Shown here: positions 8,367 through 16,558 of the stretch, one piece after another
Numbering within the stretch: position 1 is the first letter of the stretch
How the letters are laid out: each line of letters begins with the position of its first letter
Assembly: GCA_947599965.1 (NCBI GenBank)
Contig: CANQFP010000007.1
Span: 1 to 35,647 of the forward strand
Origin: an uncultured Atopobiaceae bacterium
GTDB lineage: Bacteria; Actinomycetota; Coriobacteriia; Coriobacteriales; Atopobiaceae
Reading direction: 5' to 3'
Length of the DNA stretch: 35,647 nt
Program-made: the position numbers and the translations under genes
The notes under the pieces: model-generated
Databases searched by the model: none
Told to the model about the DNA's origin: nothing
The model's input: only the letters and a program-made list of their open reading frames with translations

Positions 8367-8705
8367 ATGTCCGTGCACGGAACCTTGCGCGTGTCGAACG
8401 AGGTCATCGCGGACCTCGCCGGTTACGCGGCCATGGAGTGCTATGGCGTCGTGGGAATGGCCTACACCGACGACCAGCAGCACATCGTCGATCTCCTCTC
8501 CCTGCGCACGCTTCGCAAGGGCATCGAGGTGAAGCTCGAGGACGGCAAGGTCGTGGTCACCCTCCACGTCGTGGTGAACTCCCAGGTGAACATGCGCCAG
8601 GTGACGGAGAACCTCAAGAGCACGGTGAGCTTCGTGCTCAAGACCATCGCCGAAATCCAAGACGCCGAAGTGCGCGTCTCCATCGAAGACATCCGGGCCC
8701 GCTAG
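8367..8705 (+). CDS. Asp23/Gls24 family envelope stress protein
   Basis: The 112-residue protein (MSVHGTLRVSNEVIADLAGYAA...) is typical of the Asp23/Gls24 (DUF322) family, which includes B. subtilis YloU. Recognisable parts are the GYAAMECYGVVGM helix and VVVNSQVNMRQVTENLK near the C-terminus. Family members accumulate at the membrane under cell-wall stress, but their molecular role is unsettled. AGGAGG at 8354-8359 selects ATG 8367. The gene is followed 34 bases later by fakA, the same yloU-yloV pairing as in low-GC Gram-positives, so co-transcription is likely. Confidence 0.92.
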   Translation: MSVHGTLRVSNEVIADLAGYAAMECYGVVGMAYTDDQQHIVDLLSLRTLRKGIEVKLEDGKVVVTLHVVVNSQVNMRQVTENLKSTVSFVLKTIAEIQDAEVRVSIEDIRAR

Positions 8706-8739
8706 CCGGCGGCCGCCATCAAGACGGGAGTAACCCCTC

Positions 8740-10455
8740 ATGATCGCTGACGTTATCCGTCGCTGCTTCCCCGTCGCGGCCAAGGCCGTGGCCGACCGGG
8801 CCGAGGAGATCAACAAATTGAACGTCTTCCCGGTTCCCGACGGCGATACGGGCACCAACATGAGCCTCACCCTGAAGACCGTGGTCTCCGAGGTCGATGC
8901 GCTGCCCGCCGGCGCCTCCATGGCCGATGTGGCCAAGGCCATCACCCACGGTTCGCTCATGGGTGCCCGTGGCAACTCCGGTGTCATCACGAGCCAGATC
9001 CTGCGCGGCTTCGCCGAGGGCGTCGTCGACGTCAAGGACGATCCCATCACCACCGAGGACTTCGCCGTCTGCGCTCGTCGCGCCAAGAAGGTGGCCTTCC
9101 AGGCCGTGCGCAAGCCGGTGGAGGGCACGATCCTCACGGTCGTCTCGGATCTCTCGGCCAAGGCAGACGACCTCGCGAAGTCAAAGGTCGATCTCGACGA
9201 TGCCCTGAAGCAGCTCGTCACCCAGGCCTACGAATCGGTGGCGCGCACCCCCGAGCTCCTGCCCGTGCTCAAGGAGAACGGCGTCGTCGACAGCGGTGCC
9301 TTCGGTTTCGCCGTCTTCTTCGAGGCGTTCGTGAACGCCGCGCTCGGCGAGGGCGGCCAGGTTCGCGACTTCCAGACCACGGTCGACACCTCGAGCCACA
9401 CCGACGCCAAGGCGCAGGTGGCCAAGAACGTCCACTTCGTCATCAACGACGACTGGGAGGGCTCGAAGTACCGCTATTGCACCGAGTTCCTCTTCAAGGC
9501 CGATGACGAGAGCTTCGACCAGAAGGCGAACCTCGAGTTCCTCGCCTCCATGGGCGATTGCGAGCTCCTCGTGGGCTCCTTCCCCGACTACAAGATCCAC
9601 GTGCACTCGAACACGCCGGACAAGGTGCTCCACCACATGCTCCAAGAGGGGCAGATCTTCGAGGTGTTCGTCCACAACATGGATCTCGAGGGCAAGGAGC
9701 GCACGGCCATCCTCGCCCGCGACGCCGAGGCGGCCGCCCAGACCCACGAGGATGTCATGGAGGTGCCGAGCGCCTCGAAGCCCGAGAGGAAGGAGCTCGG
9801 GTTCGTGGCCGTGGCGTCGGGCTCCGGCGAGGCGGACATCCTGAAGTCCCTCGGGGTCGACCAGGTGGTCTCCGGTGGCCAGACGATGAACCCCTCCACG
9901 GCCGACATCCTCGGCGCGATCGAGAAGACCAACGCGAAGAACGTCATCGTGCTTCCCGATAACGGCAACATCCGCATGGCCGCCGAGGCGGCGGCCTCCG
10001 CGGTGGAGGACTGCAAGGTCACCGTGGTGCCCACCAAGACCGTGCCCCAGGCTTTCGCCGCGATGTTCGTCGTGGAGAACGATAAGGACATCGACACCAT
10101 CGCCGATGCCATGGGGGAGGCCATCGCTGAGATCCACGACGGCGAGGTCACCGAGGCCATCCGCGATTCACAGGCCGCCGACGGCTCGCCCATCAAGAAG
10201 GGCGACATCATGGGCATCCAGGACGGCGACATCACCGTCGTGGGTTCGAGCGTCGAGGACGTGACCTTGCGGCTCGTGAAGAAGATCCAGGATGAGGCCG
10301 AGGGAGACACCCTCACCATCCTCGCCGGCTCCGACATGCCCGAGGATCGCTTCGAGGCCCTCTGCTCGAAGATCGAGGACGAGGAGCCCGACCTCGAGAT
10401 GGATCCGCATCGAGGCGAGCAGCCGCTCTACCCGATCATCTTCTCCATCGAGTAG
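8740..10455 (+). CDS. fakA: DAK2/DegV-fusion kinase, probable fatty acid kinase FakA (YloV)
   Basis: The 571-residue protein starts with a DhaL/DAK2 ATP-binding domain: NVFPVPDGDTGTNMS, with PDGDTGTN at 33-40 supplying the metal-binding aspartates. HGSLMGARGNSGVI follows, then a long C-terminal region with GGQTMNPSTADIL and LPDNGNIRMAAEAA. This architecture is that of FakA, which phosphorylates exogenous fatty acids carried by a separate FakB (DegV) protein. The acyl phosphate then feeds PlsX/PlsY or the ACP pool. No fakB lies in this window, but plsX and acpP do. The product name is inferred from family; kinase substrate has not been shown here. Confidence 0.88.
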   Translation: MIADVIRRCFPVAAKAVADRAEEINKLNVFPVPDGDTGTNMSLTLKTVVSEVDALPAGASMADVAKAITHGSLMGARGNSGVITSQILRGFAEGVVDVKDDPITTEDFAVCARRAKKVAFQAVRKPVEGTILTVVSDLSAKADDLAKSKVDLDDALKQLVTQAYESVARTPELLPVLKENGVVDSGAFGFAVFFEAFVNAALGEGGQVRDFQTTVDTSSHTDAKAQVAKNVHFVINDDWEGSKYRYCTEFLFKADDESFDQKANLEFLASMGDCELLVGSFPDYKIHVHSNTPDKVLHHMLQEGQIFEVFVHNMDLEGKERTAILARDAEAAAQTHEDVMEVPSASKPERKELGFVAVASGSGEADILKSLGVDQVVSGGQTMNPSTADILGAIEKTNAKNVIVLPDNGNIRMAAEAAASAVEDCKVTVVPTKTVPQAFAAMFVVENDKDIDTIADAMGEAIAEIHDGEVTEAIRDSQAADGSPIKKGDIMGIQDGDITVVGSSVEDVTLRLVKKIQDEAEGDTLTILAGSDMPEDRFEALCSKIEDEEPDLEMDPHRGEQPLYPIIFSIE

Positions 10456-10464
10456 GGAGCGCCG

Positions 10465-12621
10465 TTGAGCGCTTCCGTGCCGGTCGTTCCCCGGGCCCAC
10501 CCGCGCCTCACGGCGACGGCGGCCCTCTCGAACCCGGTCACGGGGCTGCGCTTCGCCCGCGGCAAACGCGGCGAGGCGCTCGAGCGCATCGGCGTGCGCA
10601 CCGTGCGCGATCTCCTGCTGCACGCGCCCACCCGCTATCTCGATTTCTCCCACATCACCGCCATCGGCGAGGCCGAGGTGGGGCAGAGCGCCACCGTCGT
10701 GGCGCGCGTCGACCGGGTGAGTCTCAAGCGCCCGCGCCCGCGCCTCGCCATCGTCGAGGTGTTCCTCGTGGACGCGACCGGCGTGTTGCGCATCTCGTTC
10801 TTCCGGCAGCCCTGGCTCGCGGATTCCATCAAGAAGGGCGATCTCCTCGCCGTCTCGGGCAAGGTCGGCTTCTCCTACGGCTACCGCACGATGACGCCCG
10901 TCTTCCATGAGATCCTCGGCTCGGCCGGGGACGAGGGCGAGCGCTACGCACGGGTGATGCCCGTGCACGCCACCACCGAGGGGCTCTCCCAAGCCTGGAT
11001 ACGCCGCATCCTCTCCTCGGCGCTCGCAGATGTGGGCGATGTCGCCGACTTCCTGCCGGCTTCGATCGTGGCCGAGCACGGTCTCATCGGCGAGGCGGCG
11101 GCCCTTCGCTGGGCGCACTTCCCGCCGACGCTCGCCGCGGCCGAGAAGGCGCGTCGCCGGCTCGCCTTCGACGAGCTCCTCTGCCTCCAGATGGGTCTGC
11201 GCCTGAGGCGCACCGGGGATGCCGAGGCGCCTCGGGGCATCGCCCACGTCACGGACGGTCCGCTCGCCTCGGCCGTGCGGCGGAGCCTTCCCTTCACCCT
11301 CACCGTCGATCAGGAGCGCGCCGTCTCGGAGATCCTTTCCGACATGGCCTCCGAAGAGCCGATGAATCGCCTGCTCCAAGGTGATGTGGGCACCGGCAAG
11401 ACCGCCGTCTGCGCCATCGCCTGCGGTGCCGCGGCCGACAGCGGATGCCAGGCGGCCATCATGGCGCCGACCTCCGTCCTCGCCACCCAGTACGCCTCGA
11501 GCCTCGGCACCGTCTTCGATGCGGCCGGCGTCTCCTGGCGCCTCGTCACCTCGAAGACGCCCAAAGACGAGCGCGCGGCCATCGCATCGGCCGTGGACGG
11601 CGGGCAGGTGGACGTCGTCTTCGGCACGACGGCGCTCCTCTCGGGCGATATCGCGTTTCCGAGGCTCTCGCTCGTCGTCGTGGACGAGCAGCACCGCTTC
11701 GGCGTGAACCAGCGCTCGGCCTTGGCCGGGAAGGGGAGCGAGCCCGACGTGCTCTCCATGACGGCCACGCCGATACCGCGCACGCTCGCCCTCTCCCTCT
11801 ACGGTGACGTGGCCGTCTCCTCCATGGCCGAGCGACCCGTGGCGGGGGCCGGGGTGAGCACGAAGGTGCTCTCCTGGACCCGCATCGACGACGCCTGGGC
11901 GGCCGTCGAGGAGGCCGTCTCCGCGGGGCACCAGGCTTACGTGGTATGCCCGCTCGTGGACGAGGAGGACGACGGGAGCTCGCTCGAGGACGTGGGCGGC
12001 GAGGCGCCGGAGAGACTCGCATCCACCGCGGCCATCCGGCGCGAGCTCGCCGAGCGCGTCTTTCCAAGGCGGCGCGTCGGCCTCCTCCACGGGCGCCTCT
12101 CCGCCTTGGAGAAGGACGAGGTCATGGCCGCCATGCGCGAGGGCGCGATCGACATCCTCGTCTCCACGACGGTGGTCGAGGTGGGCGTGGACGTCCCCAA
12201 CGCCACGGTCATCGTCGTGCTCGACGCCGATCGCTTCGGCCTCGCCACGTTGCACCAGCTGCGCGGGCGCGTGGGGCGCGGAAGCGTCGCCGGTCGCGCG
12301 CTCCTCGTCACCAGGGCCAAGCGCGGCTCGACCGCGCAAAAGCGCCTGCGCGCCCTCGAGGCGAGTTCCGACGGCTTCGAGCTCGCCGAGCTCGATCTCG
12401 AGCTTCGCCATGAGGGCGAGGTGCTCGGCTATCGTCAGTCGGGCGACGTGACCTTCCGCTTCGTCGATCTCGTGGACGATCGCGATCTCATCGAATCCGC
12501 CCACCGCGAAGCCGAGCGGATCTTCGCCGAGGATTCGCTGCTCGCAGCACCTGAGCTCGGGCTTCTCGTGGGGGAAGTGCGGGCGCGCTTCGGGGATAGG
12601 CTCACGCGGGGAGACGGCTGA
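10465..12621 (+). CDS. recG: ATP-dependent DNA helicase RecG
   Basis: RecG is a branch-migrating helicase that remodels stalled forks and recombination intermediates. The 718-residue protein has an N-terminal wedge (OB-fold) domain. It then shows Walker A DVGTGKTAV near residue 308, the DEQHRFGVNQR box near 405, TATPIPRTLALS, and the C-terminal LHQLRGRVGRG motif. The start is TTG 10465, five bases after GGGAG, and the frame has no better upstream start after the fakA stop; a TTG start would lower translation. It overlaps rsmD by one base (TGATG). recG downstream of a yloV homologue is conserved in Gram-positives. Confidence 0.95.
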   Translation: MSASVPVVPRAHPRLTATAALSNPVTGLRFARGKRGEALERIGVRTVRDLLLHAPTRYLDFSHITAIGEAEVGQSATVVARVDRVSLKRPRPRLAIVEVFLVDATGVLRISFFRQPWLADSIKKGDLLAVSGKVGFSYGYRTMTPVFHEILGSAGDEGERYARVMPVHATTEGLSQAWIRRILSSALADVGDVADFLPASIVAEHGLIGEAAALRWAHFPPTLAAAEKARRRLAFDELLCLQMGLRLRRTGDAEAPRGIAHVTDGPLASAVRRSLPFTLTVDQERAVSEILSDMASEEPMNRLLQGDVGTGKTAVCAIACGAAADSGCQAAIMAPTSVLATQYASSLGTVFDAAGVSWRLVTSKTPKDERAAIASAVDGGQVDVVFGTTALLSGDIAFPRLSLVVVDEQHRFGVNQRSALAGKGSEPDVLSMTATPIPRTLALSLYGDVAVSSMAERPVAGAGVSTKVLSWTRIDDAWAAVEEAVSAGHQAYVVCPLVDEEDDGSSLEDVGGEAPERLASTAAIRRELAERVFPRRRVGLLHGRLSALEKDEVMAAMREGAIDILVSTTVVEVGVDVPNATVIVVLDADRFGLATLHQLRGRVGRGSVAGRALLVTRAKRGSTAQKRLRALEASSDGFELAELDLELRHEGEVLGYRQSGDVTFRFVDLVDDRDLIESAHREAERIFAEDSLLAAPELGLLVGEVRARFGDRLTRGDG

Positions 12622-13241
12622 TGCGCATCGTGGCCGGCCTCTGGCGGGGGAGGCGCATCGAGGCTCCCGAGGGGCGCTGCACGCGACCCACCTCCGATCG
12701 GCTGCGGGAGGCGCTCGCCTCCATGGTGCTCTCGGCTCTCGCCTTGGATCTCTCGGGAGCGCGAATCCTCGACGCCTTCGCCGGCTCGGGCGCCCTCGCA
12801 CTCGAGCTCCTCTCGCGTGGCGCGGCGAAGGCCACGCTCGTCGAGCGCAATCCCAAGGCGGCGCGGGTATGCGAGGGAAACATCCGCGCACTCGGAGCCG
12901 AGGCGAGGCTCGTGCGGGGAGACGCCTGGGAGCGTGCGGGCGCGGGTGGGCTCCCGGGAGCTCCCTTCGACATCGTGCTCCTCGATCCACCCTACGCGAC
13001 CGACCCCGAGCGGCTCGCGGCGCTCATCCGCGACCTCTTGGCGCACGGCGCGCTCGCCCGGGGCGCGCTCGTGCTCCACGAGCGCGCCGACGGGACGCCG
13101 AAACTGCCCGAGGCCGAGCTCGGCGCGACGGGGCTCGTCCTCGATCGCACCCGCCGGGTGGCATCGAGCGCGCTCGATCTCTGGCGCTACGATGGGGCGT
13201 CGGGCGCACATGCGAGCTCGCACGCAGACATCGCCTCGTGA
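12621..13241 (+). CDS. rsmD: 16S rRNA (guanine966-N2)-methyltransferase RsmD
   Basis: RsmD methylates a guanine of 16S rRNA in the assembled small subunit. The 206-residue protein shows the family opening MRIVAGLWRGRRI and RPTSDRLREA at 22-31. It also has the SAM loop DAFAGSGALALE at about 51-62 and the catalytic DPPY at 122-125, a motif of amino-group methyltransferases. Translation overlaps the recG stop by one base. The rsmD-coaD pair is widely conserved and is seen here with a 14-base gap. Confidence 0.94.
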   Translation: MRIVAGLWRGRRIEAPEGRCTRPTSDRLREALASMVLSALALDLSGARILDAFAGSGALALELLSRGAAKATLVERNPKAARVCEGNIRALGAEARLVRGDAWERAGAGGLPGAPFDIVLLDPPYATDPERLAALIRDLLAHGALARGALVLHERADGTPKLPEAELGATGLVLDRTRRVASSALDLWRYDGASGAHASSHADIAS

Positions 13242-13255
13242 ACGGGAGGTAGGCA

Positions 13256-13759
13256 ATGGTGCACGAAGGCATCGAACGAGTCGTCGTCCCGGGGTCCTTC
13301 GACCCGGTGACCCTCGGTCACATCGACGTCATCTCCCGGGCTCGGCGCCTCGCCCCCGAGGTCGTCGTCGCCGTGGCCGCCTCCGAGCACAAGCGGGGCG
13401 TCGGCACCATCTTCTCCCTCGAGGAGCGTGTGGAGCTCGTGCGACTCTCCCTCGACGACGCCGGCCTCCAGGATGTGGAGGTGCGCCCGCTCACCGGGCT
13501 ACTCGTGGACTTCTGCCACGCCGTCGGCGCCCAGGCCGTGGTCAAGGGCCTGCGTGCGGCCACGGACTTCGAATACGAGCTCCAACAGGCCGCGGTGAAC
13601 CAGATCATGGCCGGCGATCTCGAGAGCATCTTCGTCATGAGCAAGCCCGAGTTCGGCTTCGTGTCGAGCTCGGTGGTGCGGGAGATTTCGGAGCTCGGCG
13701 GCGACGTGTCGCCCTTCGTGCCCCCGTGCGTGCTTGCGAGGTTGAGACCGGTGCGGTGA
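13256..13759 (+). CDS. coaD: Phosphopantetheine adenylyltransferase
   Basis: CoaD adenylates 4'-phosphopantetheine to dephospho-CoA, the penultimate step of coenzyme A synthesis. The 167-residue protein has the nucleotidyltransferase signature PGSFDPVTLGH (TLGH at 19-22) and SSSVVRE at 137-143, plus KGLRAATDFEYE. GGGAGG lies eight bases upstream of ATG 13256. CoA is the donor of the prosthetic group for the acyl carrier protein encoded at 16316. Confidence 0.96.
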   Translation: MVHEGIERVVVPGSFDPVTLGHIDVISRARRLAPEVVVAVAASEHKRGVGTIFSLEERVELVRLSLDDAGLQDVEVRPLTGLLVDFCHAVGAQAVVKGLRAATDFEYELQQAAVNQIMAGDLESIFVMSKPEFGFVSSSVVREISELGGDVSPFVPPCVLARLRPVR

Positions 13760-13791
13760 GCCTCCACGACCCCGTCACGCTGGGCACTTCA

Positions 13792-13800
13792 TGCTAGGAT
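13792..13800 (+). promoter_or_regulatory. Extended -10 promoter before the sepIVA-like gene
   Basis: TGC-TAGGAT is an extended -10 element located 61 bases before the ATG at 13861, just after the coaD stop. No convincing -35 hexamer is present. It suggests that the sepIVA-like and DUF177 genes can be transcribed separately from coaD. Confidence 0.5.
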
Positions 13801-13860
13801 GGCGGCGTTCGGCGAGATCGTCGCCTGAGCCCTGTGCCAGCTCGCTTGAAAGGAGCCCAC

Positions 13861-14343
13861 ATGCAGCCTGGTGAAGAGCTGGAAAACCTCCTTCAGGATC
13901 TCGATGACCTCGTGGAAGACGCGCGGCCGGTCTTCGGCGGCGGTGGCCGCAAGCAGGTGGATCCCGAGGACGTCTTCGCCATCACCGATGAGATCCGCGA
14001 TCTCTTCGATCGCGAGTTCACCGAGGCCCGCCGCGTGCGCAAGGCCGAGGCCGAAATCCTCGCGCACGCCGAGCAACAGGCCGATTCGATCATCAGCGAC
14101 GCCCAGCAGCAGGCGCTCATCCTCGCGAGCGATCAGGAGATCGTGCGCCTCGCCAACCAGCAGGCCGAGGACGTGCGCAACCAGGCGCAGGCCTACGAGC
14201 GCGACACGCGCTACAACGCCGAGGAATACGTGGAGAGCCTGCTCACGCGCCTCGAGGAGAACCTGAACTCCGTCGTGGCCTCCGTCACCTCCTGCCGGGC
14301 CACCCTCACCCAGAACACCTACGACCGGCCCCAGAGCTGGTAG
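13861..14343 (+). CDS. SepIVA-like DivIVA-family coiled-coil protein
   Basis: The 160-residue protein is almost entirely helical. After a short N-terminal helix and a GGGG turn at 26-29, residues 35-145 are rich in Ala, Glu, Gln and Arg with heptad spacing and no membrane segment. It resembles mycobacterial SepIVA, a DivIVA-domain septation factor. The end EEYVESLLTRLEENLNS matches the tail helix of SepIVA by eye, and the gene lies between coaD and a DUF177 gene, the same neighbourhood as in Mycobacterium. AAAGGAG before ATG 13861 excludes the longer GTG start at 13834. It could be mis-annotated as an ATP synthase b-like protein because of its coiled coil. The role in division is inferred. 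Confidence 0.7.
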   Translation: MQPGEELENLLQDLDDLVEDARPVFGGGGRKQVDPEDVFAITDEIRDLFDREFTEARRVRKAEAEILAHAEQQADSIISDAQQQALILASDQEIVRLANQQAEDVRNQAQAYERDTRYNAEEYVESLLTRLEENLNSVVASVTSCRATLTQNTYDRPQSW

Positions 14344-14345
14344 CC

Positions 14346-14909
14346 ATGGCCGAGCCGCTGACGGTGCGCCTCGACGCCCGACTGGCCGAGGCGGGTTCGA
14401 GCGTGGCGGTGGAGGGCGTCATCGCCGAGGACGATTACGTCGTCGGTGATCGCGTGTTCACAGTGCCCGATGGCATCGCCTTCGACCTCGACGTCACGAA
14501 CACCGGAGAGACGGTGCTCTGCATGGGGAGCGTGGAGGCCGAGCTCATCGGCACCTGCGATCGCTGCCTCGAGGAGGCGCGCCTCAACCTCACGGGCGAG
14601 GTGGACGCCATCTTCGCGGACGACCCCGACGCCTTCTCCGAAGACCTCGATTCCGATGTCGAGGTCCTTCCCATCGTGGAGGACGCCATCGACCTCGCAC
14701 CGGTGGTGCGCGCGGCCATCGCCGTGGAGATCCCCTTCAAGGTGCTCTGCCGCGAGGATTGCAAGGGCCTCTGCCCCCACTGCGGCGCGAACCTGAACGA
14801 GGGGGATTGCGGCTGCGAGGCACGGCTCGCCGCCGAGGGCGACCCGATGAATCCCATGAGCGTCTTGAGGGCCCTCAAAAGCTCCGAAGACCCTGAGGCC
14901 GAGAGCTAA
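14346..14909 (+). CDS. DUF177 (YceD) protein linked to rRNA/L32
   Basis: The 187-residue protein belongs to the YceD/DUF177 family, which almost always precedes rpmF. Its bacterial and plant members are linked to 23S rRNA accumulation. Seen here are the CDRC pair C71/C74 in the central fold, an acidic middle, and a second cysteine group (C135, C139, C143, C146, C155, C157) that could bind zinc. The final PMNPMSVLRALK is a typical family ending. The start lies two bases after the sepIVA-like stop, so the two are probably translated together. The exact activity of the family is unknown. Confidence 0.88.
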   Translation: MAEPLTVRLDARLAEAGSSVAVEGVIAEDDYVVGDRVFTVPDGIAFDLDVTNTGETVLCMGSVEAELIGTCDRCLEEARLNLTGEVDAIFADDPDAFSEDLDSDVEVLPIVEDAIDLAPVVRAAIAVEIPFKVLCREDCKGLCPHCGANLNEGDCGCEARLAAEGDPMNPMSVLRALKSSEDPEAES

Positions 14910-14915
14910 ACACCG

Positions 14916-14924
14916 TGTTATAAT
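14916..14924 (+). promoter_or_regulatory. Strong extended -10 promoter of rpmF
   Basis: TGT-TATAAT is a perfect consensus extended -10 element starting six bases after the DUF177 stop. No -35 match is visible at 16-18 bases. Start of transcription would be near 14931, leaving about 60 bases of leader before rpmF. Confidence 0.75.
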
Positions 14925-14990
14925 CGCCGGTCGTTAGATGCTGACGTACCGCTCGGCCGGAGGGTCGAGCCGCTGATGGAAAGGCAACTC

Positions 14991-15170
14991 ATGGCAGTCC
15001 CCAAGCAGAAAAAGGGCAGGATCGCGACCCATCACCGTCGTTCGGCCAACTCCGTGGCCGAGACGCCCTCCCGCTCCGTCTGCCCGCGCTGCGGCGCGGT
15101 GAAGCTTCCGCACCGCGTGTGCCCGAGCTGCGGCTACTACAACGACCGTGAGGTCCTGATCGTCGAGTAG
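14991..15170 (+). CDS. rpmF: 50S ribosomal protein L32
   Basis: The 59-residue protein reads MAVPKQKKGRIATHHRRSAN, then CPRC and CPSC zinc-ribbon pairs, all typical of L32 in the large ribosomal subunit. The ribosome site GGAAAGG at 14978-14984 points to ATG 14991 rather than ATG 14976, which overlaps it. It has its own strong promoter and a terminator at 15202-15226, so it can be expressed at high level independently of the DUF177 gene and plsX. Confidence 0.96.
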   Translation: MAVPKQKKGRIATHHRRSANSVAETPSRSVCPRCGAVKLPHRVCPSCGYYNDREVLIVE

Positions 15171-15201
15171 ATGAGCTCGGACGGGCTCGAACGCGCTGCT
15201 C

Positions 15202-15226
15202 GAGGCCGCCTGCGGGCGGCCTCTTT
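15202..15226 (+). terminator. Intrinsic terminator after rpmF
   Basis: A perfect 9-bp GC-rich stem, GAGGCCGCC pairing with GGCGGCCTC (15202-15210 and 15215-15223), has a four-base loop and is followed by TTT. It lies 31 bases after the rpmF stop and should separate rpmF from plsX at least partly. Confidence 0.8.
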
Positions 15227-15267
15227 CATGCGGAGAGCCCGTGCGGCGACACGCTGGAGGAGGCGCC

Positions 15268-16257
15268 ATGGTCAAGGTTTGCGTCGATGCCGTCGGAGGC
15301 GACGAGCCGCCCGAGGTCGTGCTTCGGGGGTGCGAGGAGGCGCTCAAGGCCTCCGAGGAGCTCTCGATCCTCCTAGCGGGCCCCAAGACCGTCGTCGAGC
15401 CCTTCTGCGCCTCCCATGGGCGAACCGAGGCGCTCTTCGCCGAGGAGACCATAGCCATGGAGGAGCATCCCACCCGCGCGGTGCGCACGAAGCGGGATTC
15501 CTCCATCGTGCGCGGCTGCAAGGCCGTGCGCGAGGGCGCGGCGGACGCCTTCTTCTCAGCCGGTTCCACCGGCGCCGTGCTCGCGGCGGGCACGCTCTTC
15601 GTGGGCCGCGTGAAGGGCTGCTCGCGTCCGGCCATCGCCTCCGTGATCCCGGGGCTCGACGGCGCTCGCCGCGTGATGCTCGACCTCGGCGCCAACGCCG
15701 ACGTCCGAAGCGAGATGCTCGTCGAGTTCGCCCTCATGGGCCAATGCCTCGCGAAGGCGACGCTCGGCATCGCCGATCCCCGCGTGAAGCTCCTCTCCAA
15801 CGGCACCGAGGACACCAAGGGCTCCGAGGCCGTCATCGAGGCCCACGAGGCCCTTGCGGCCGCGGCGGATCGAGGCGTGAACTTCGCGGGCAACTGCGAG
15901 GGCTCGGACATCCTCCTTGGCGATGCCGACGTCATCGTCACGGACGGCTTCACCGGAAACGTCGCCCTGAAGTCCATCGAGGGAGCCGCCAAGTACATCG
16001 CGCGGCGCCTCAGGGCCGCGGCGAAGGCGAGCCCGGTGGCGGCGATGGGCGGCCTTCTCGTGAAGGGGGCGGTCTCGGCCGTCGCCGCCGATCTCTCGGG
16101 CGACGAGTACGGAGGCGCCCAGCTGCTCGGCCTCAGGGCCCCCGTGCTCATCGGCCACGGGGCCACGAGCGCTGAGGCCGTGAAGAACGGCGCCCTCGCG
16201 GCGGCACGTGCCGCCGAGGCGCGCATCTCCTGTGACATAGCGGCCGTTTTGGCCTAG
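15268..16257 (+). CDS. plsX: Phosphate acyltransferase PlsX
   Basis: PlsX interconverts acyl-ACP and acyl phosphate, the acyl donor for PlsY in phosphatidic acid synthesis. The 329-residue protein starts VKVCVDAVGGDEPPE. It has the conserved SAGSTGAVLAAGTL and LDLGANADVRSEML blocks, and later SNGTEDTKG and NCEGSDI. A CTGGAGGAGG site selects ATG 15268 over the upstream GTG at 15241. In many Gram-positives plsX is followed by fabD and fabG before acpP; here it runs directly to acpP with a 58-base gap. Confidence 0.95.
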   Translation: MVKVCVDAVGGDEPPEVVLRGCEEALKASEELSILLAGPKTVVEPFCASHGRTEALFAEETIAMEEHPTRAVRTKRDSSIVRGCKAVREGAADAFFSAGSTGAVLAAGTLFVGRVKGCSRPAIASVIPGLDGARRVMLDLGANADVRSEMLVEFALMGQCLAKATLGIADPRVKLLSNGTEDTKGSEAVIEAHEALAAAADRGVNFAGNCEGSDILLGDADVIVTDGFTGNVALKSIEGAAKYIARRLRAAAKASPVAAMGGLLVKGAVSAVAADLSGDEYGGAQLLGLRAPVLIGHGATSAEAVKNGALAAARAAEARISCDIAAVLA

Positions 16258-16260
16258 GGT
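16232..16260 (+). promoter_or_regulatory. Candidate promoter of acpP
   Basis: GTGACA (16232-16237, five of six bases of the -35 consensus) and TAGGGT (16255-16260, fits TANNNT) are separated by exactly 17 bases. The element overlaps the plsX stop and would start transcription near 16267, ahead of the acpP ribosome site. Confidence 0.5.
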
Positions 16261-16315
16261 AGGCGCGGGGAGCCGGGCAGAGCCCCCGCATCGCACACAC
16301 CTCAAAGGAGGTTCC

Positions 16316-16552
16316 ATGGATCGCGATCAGGTGCTGCAGAAGGTGGCCGCTTCCATCGCCGAAGTCATGGACATCGACGTCGATTCCATCGACGAGGACA
16401 CCTCGTTCAAGTCGATCGAAGCCGATTCGCTCGATCGCATCGAGATCATCACCGACCTCGAGGATCAACTCGACATCGTGGTCGACGATGACGACCTCGA
16501 CGAGATCGAGACGGTCGGCGACGCCGTGGACGCGATCATGAGGATGCTCTAG
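16316..16552 (+). CDS. acpP: Acyl carrier protein
   Basis: The 78-residue, very acidic protein has the ACP four-helix pattern and the attachment site EADSLDRIEI, where S38 takes the 4'-phosphopantetheine arm. Most ACPs have G or A two residues before the DSL; here it is EADSL, still within the family. AAAGGAGG precedes ATG 16316, a near-consensus ribosome site fitting a highly expressed gene. rnc starts six bases after the stop. It carries acyl chains in fatty acid synthesis and is the partner of PlsX. Confidence 0.95.
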   Translation: MDRDQVLQKVAASIAEVMDIDVDSIDEDTSFKSIEADSLDRIEIITDLEDQLDIVVDDDDLDEIETVGDAVDAIMRML

Positions 16553-16558
16553 GGCTCC

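Noticed and set aside
10168-12990. 940-codon minus-strand open frame over recG and rsmD
   Set aside because: Shadow of recG/rsmD, which carry intact helicase and methyltransferase motifs on the plus strand.
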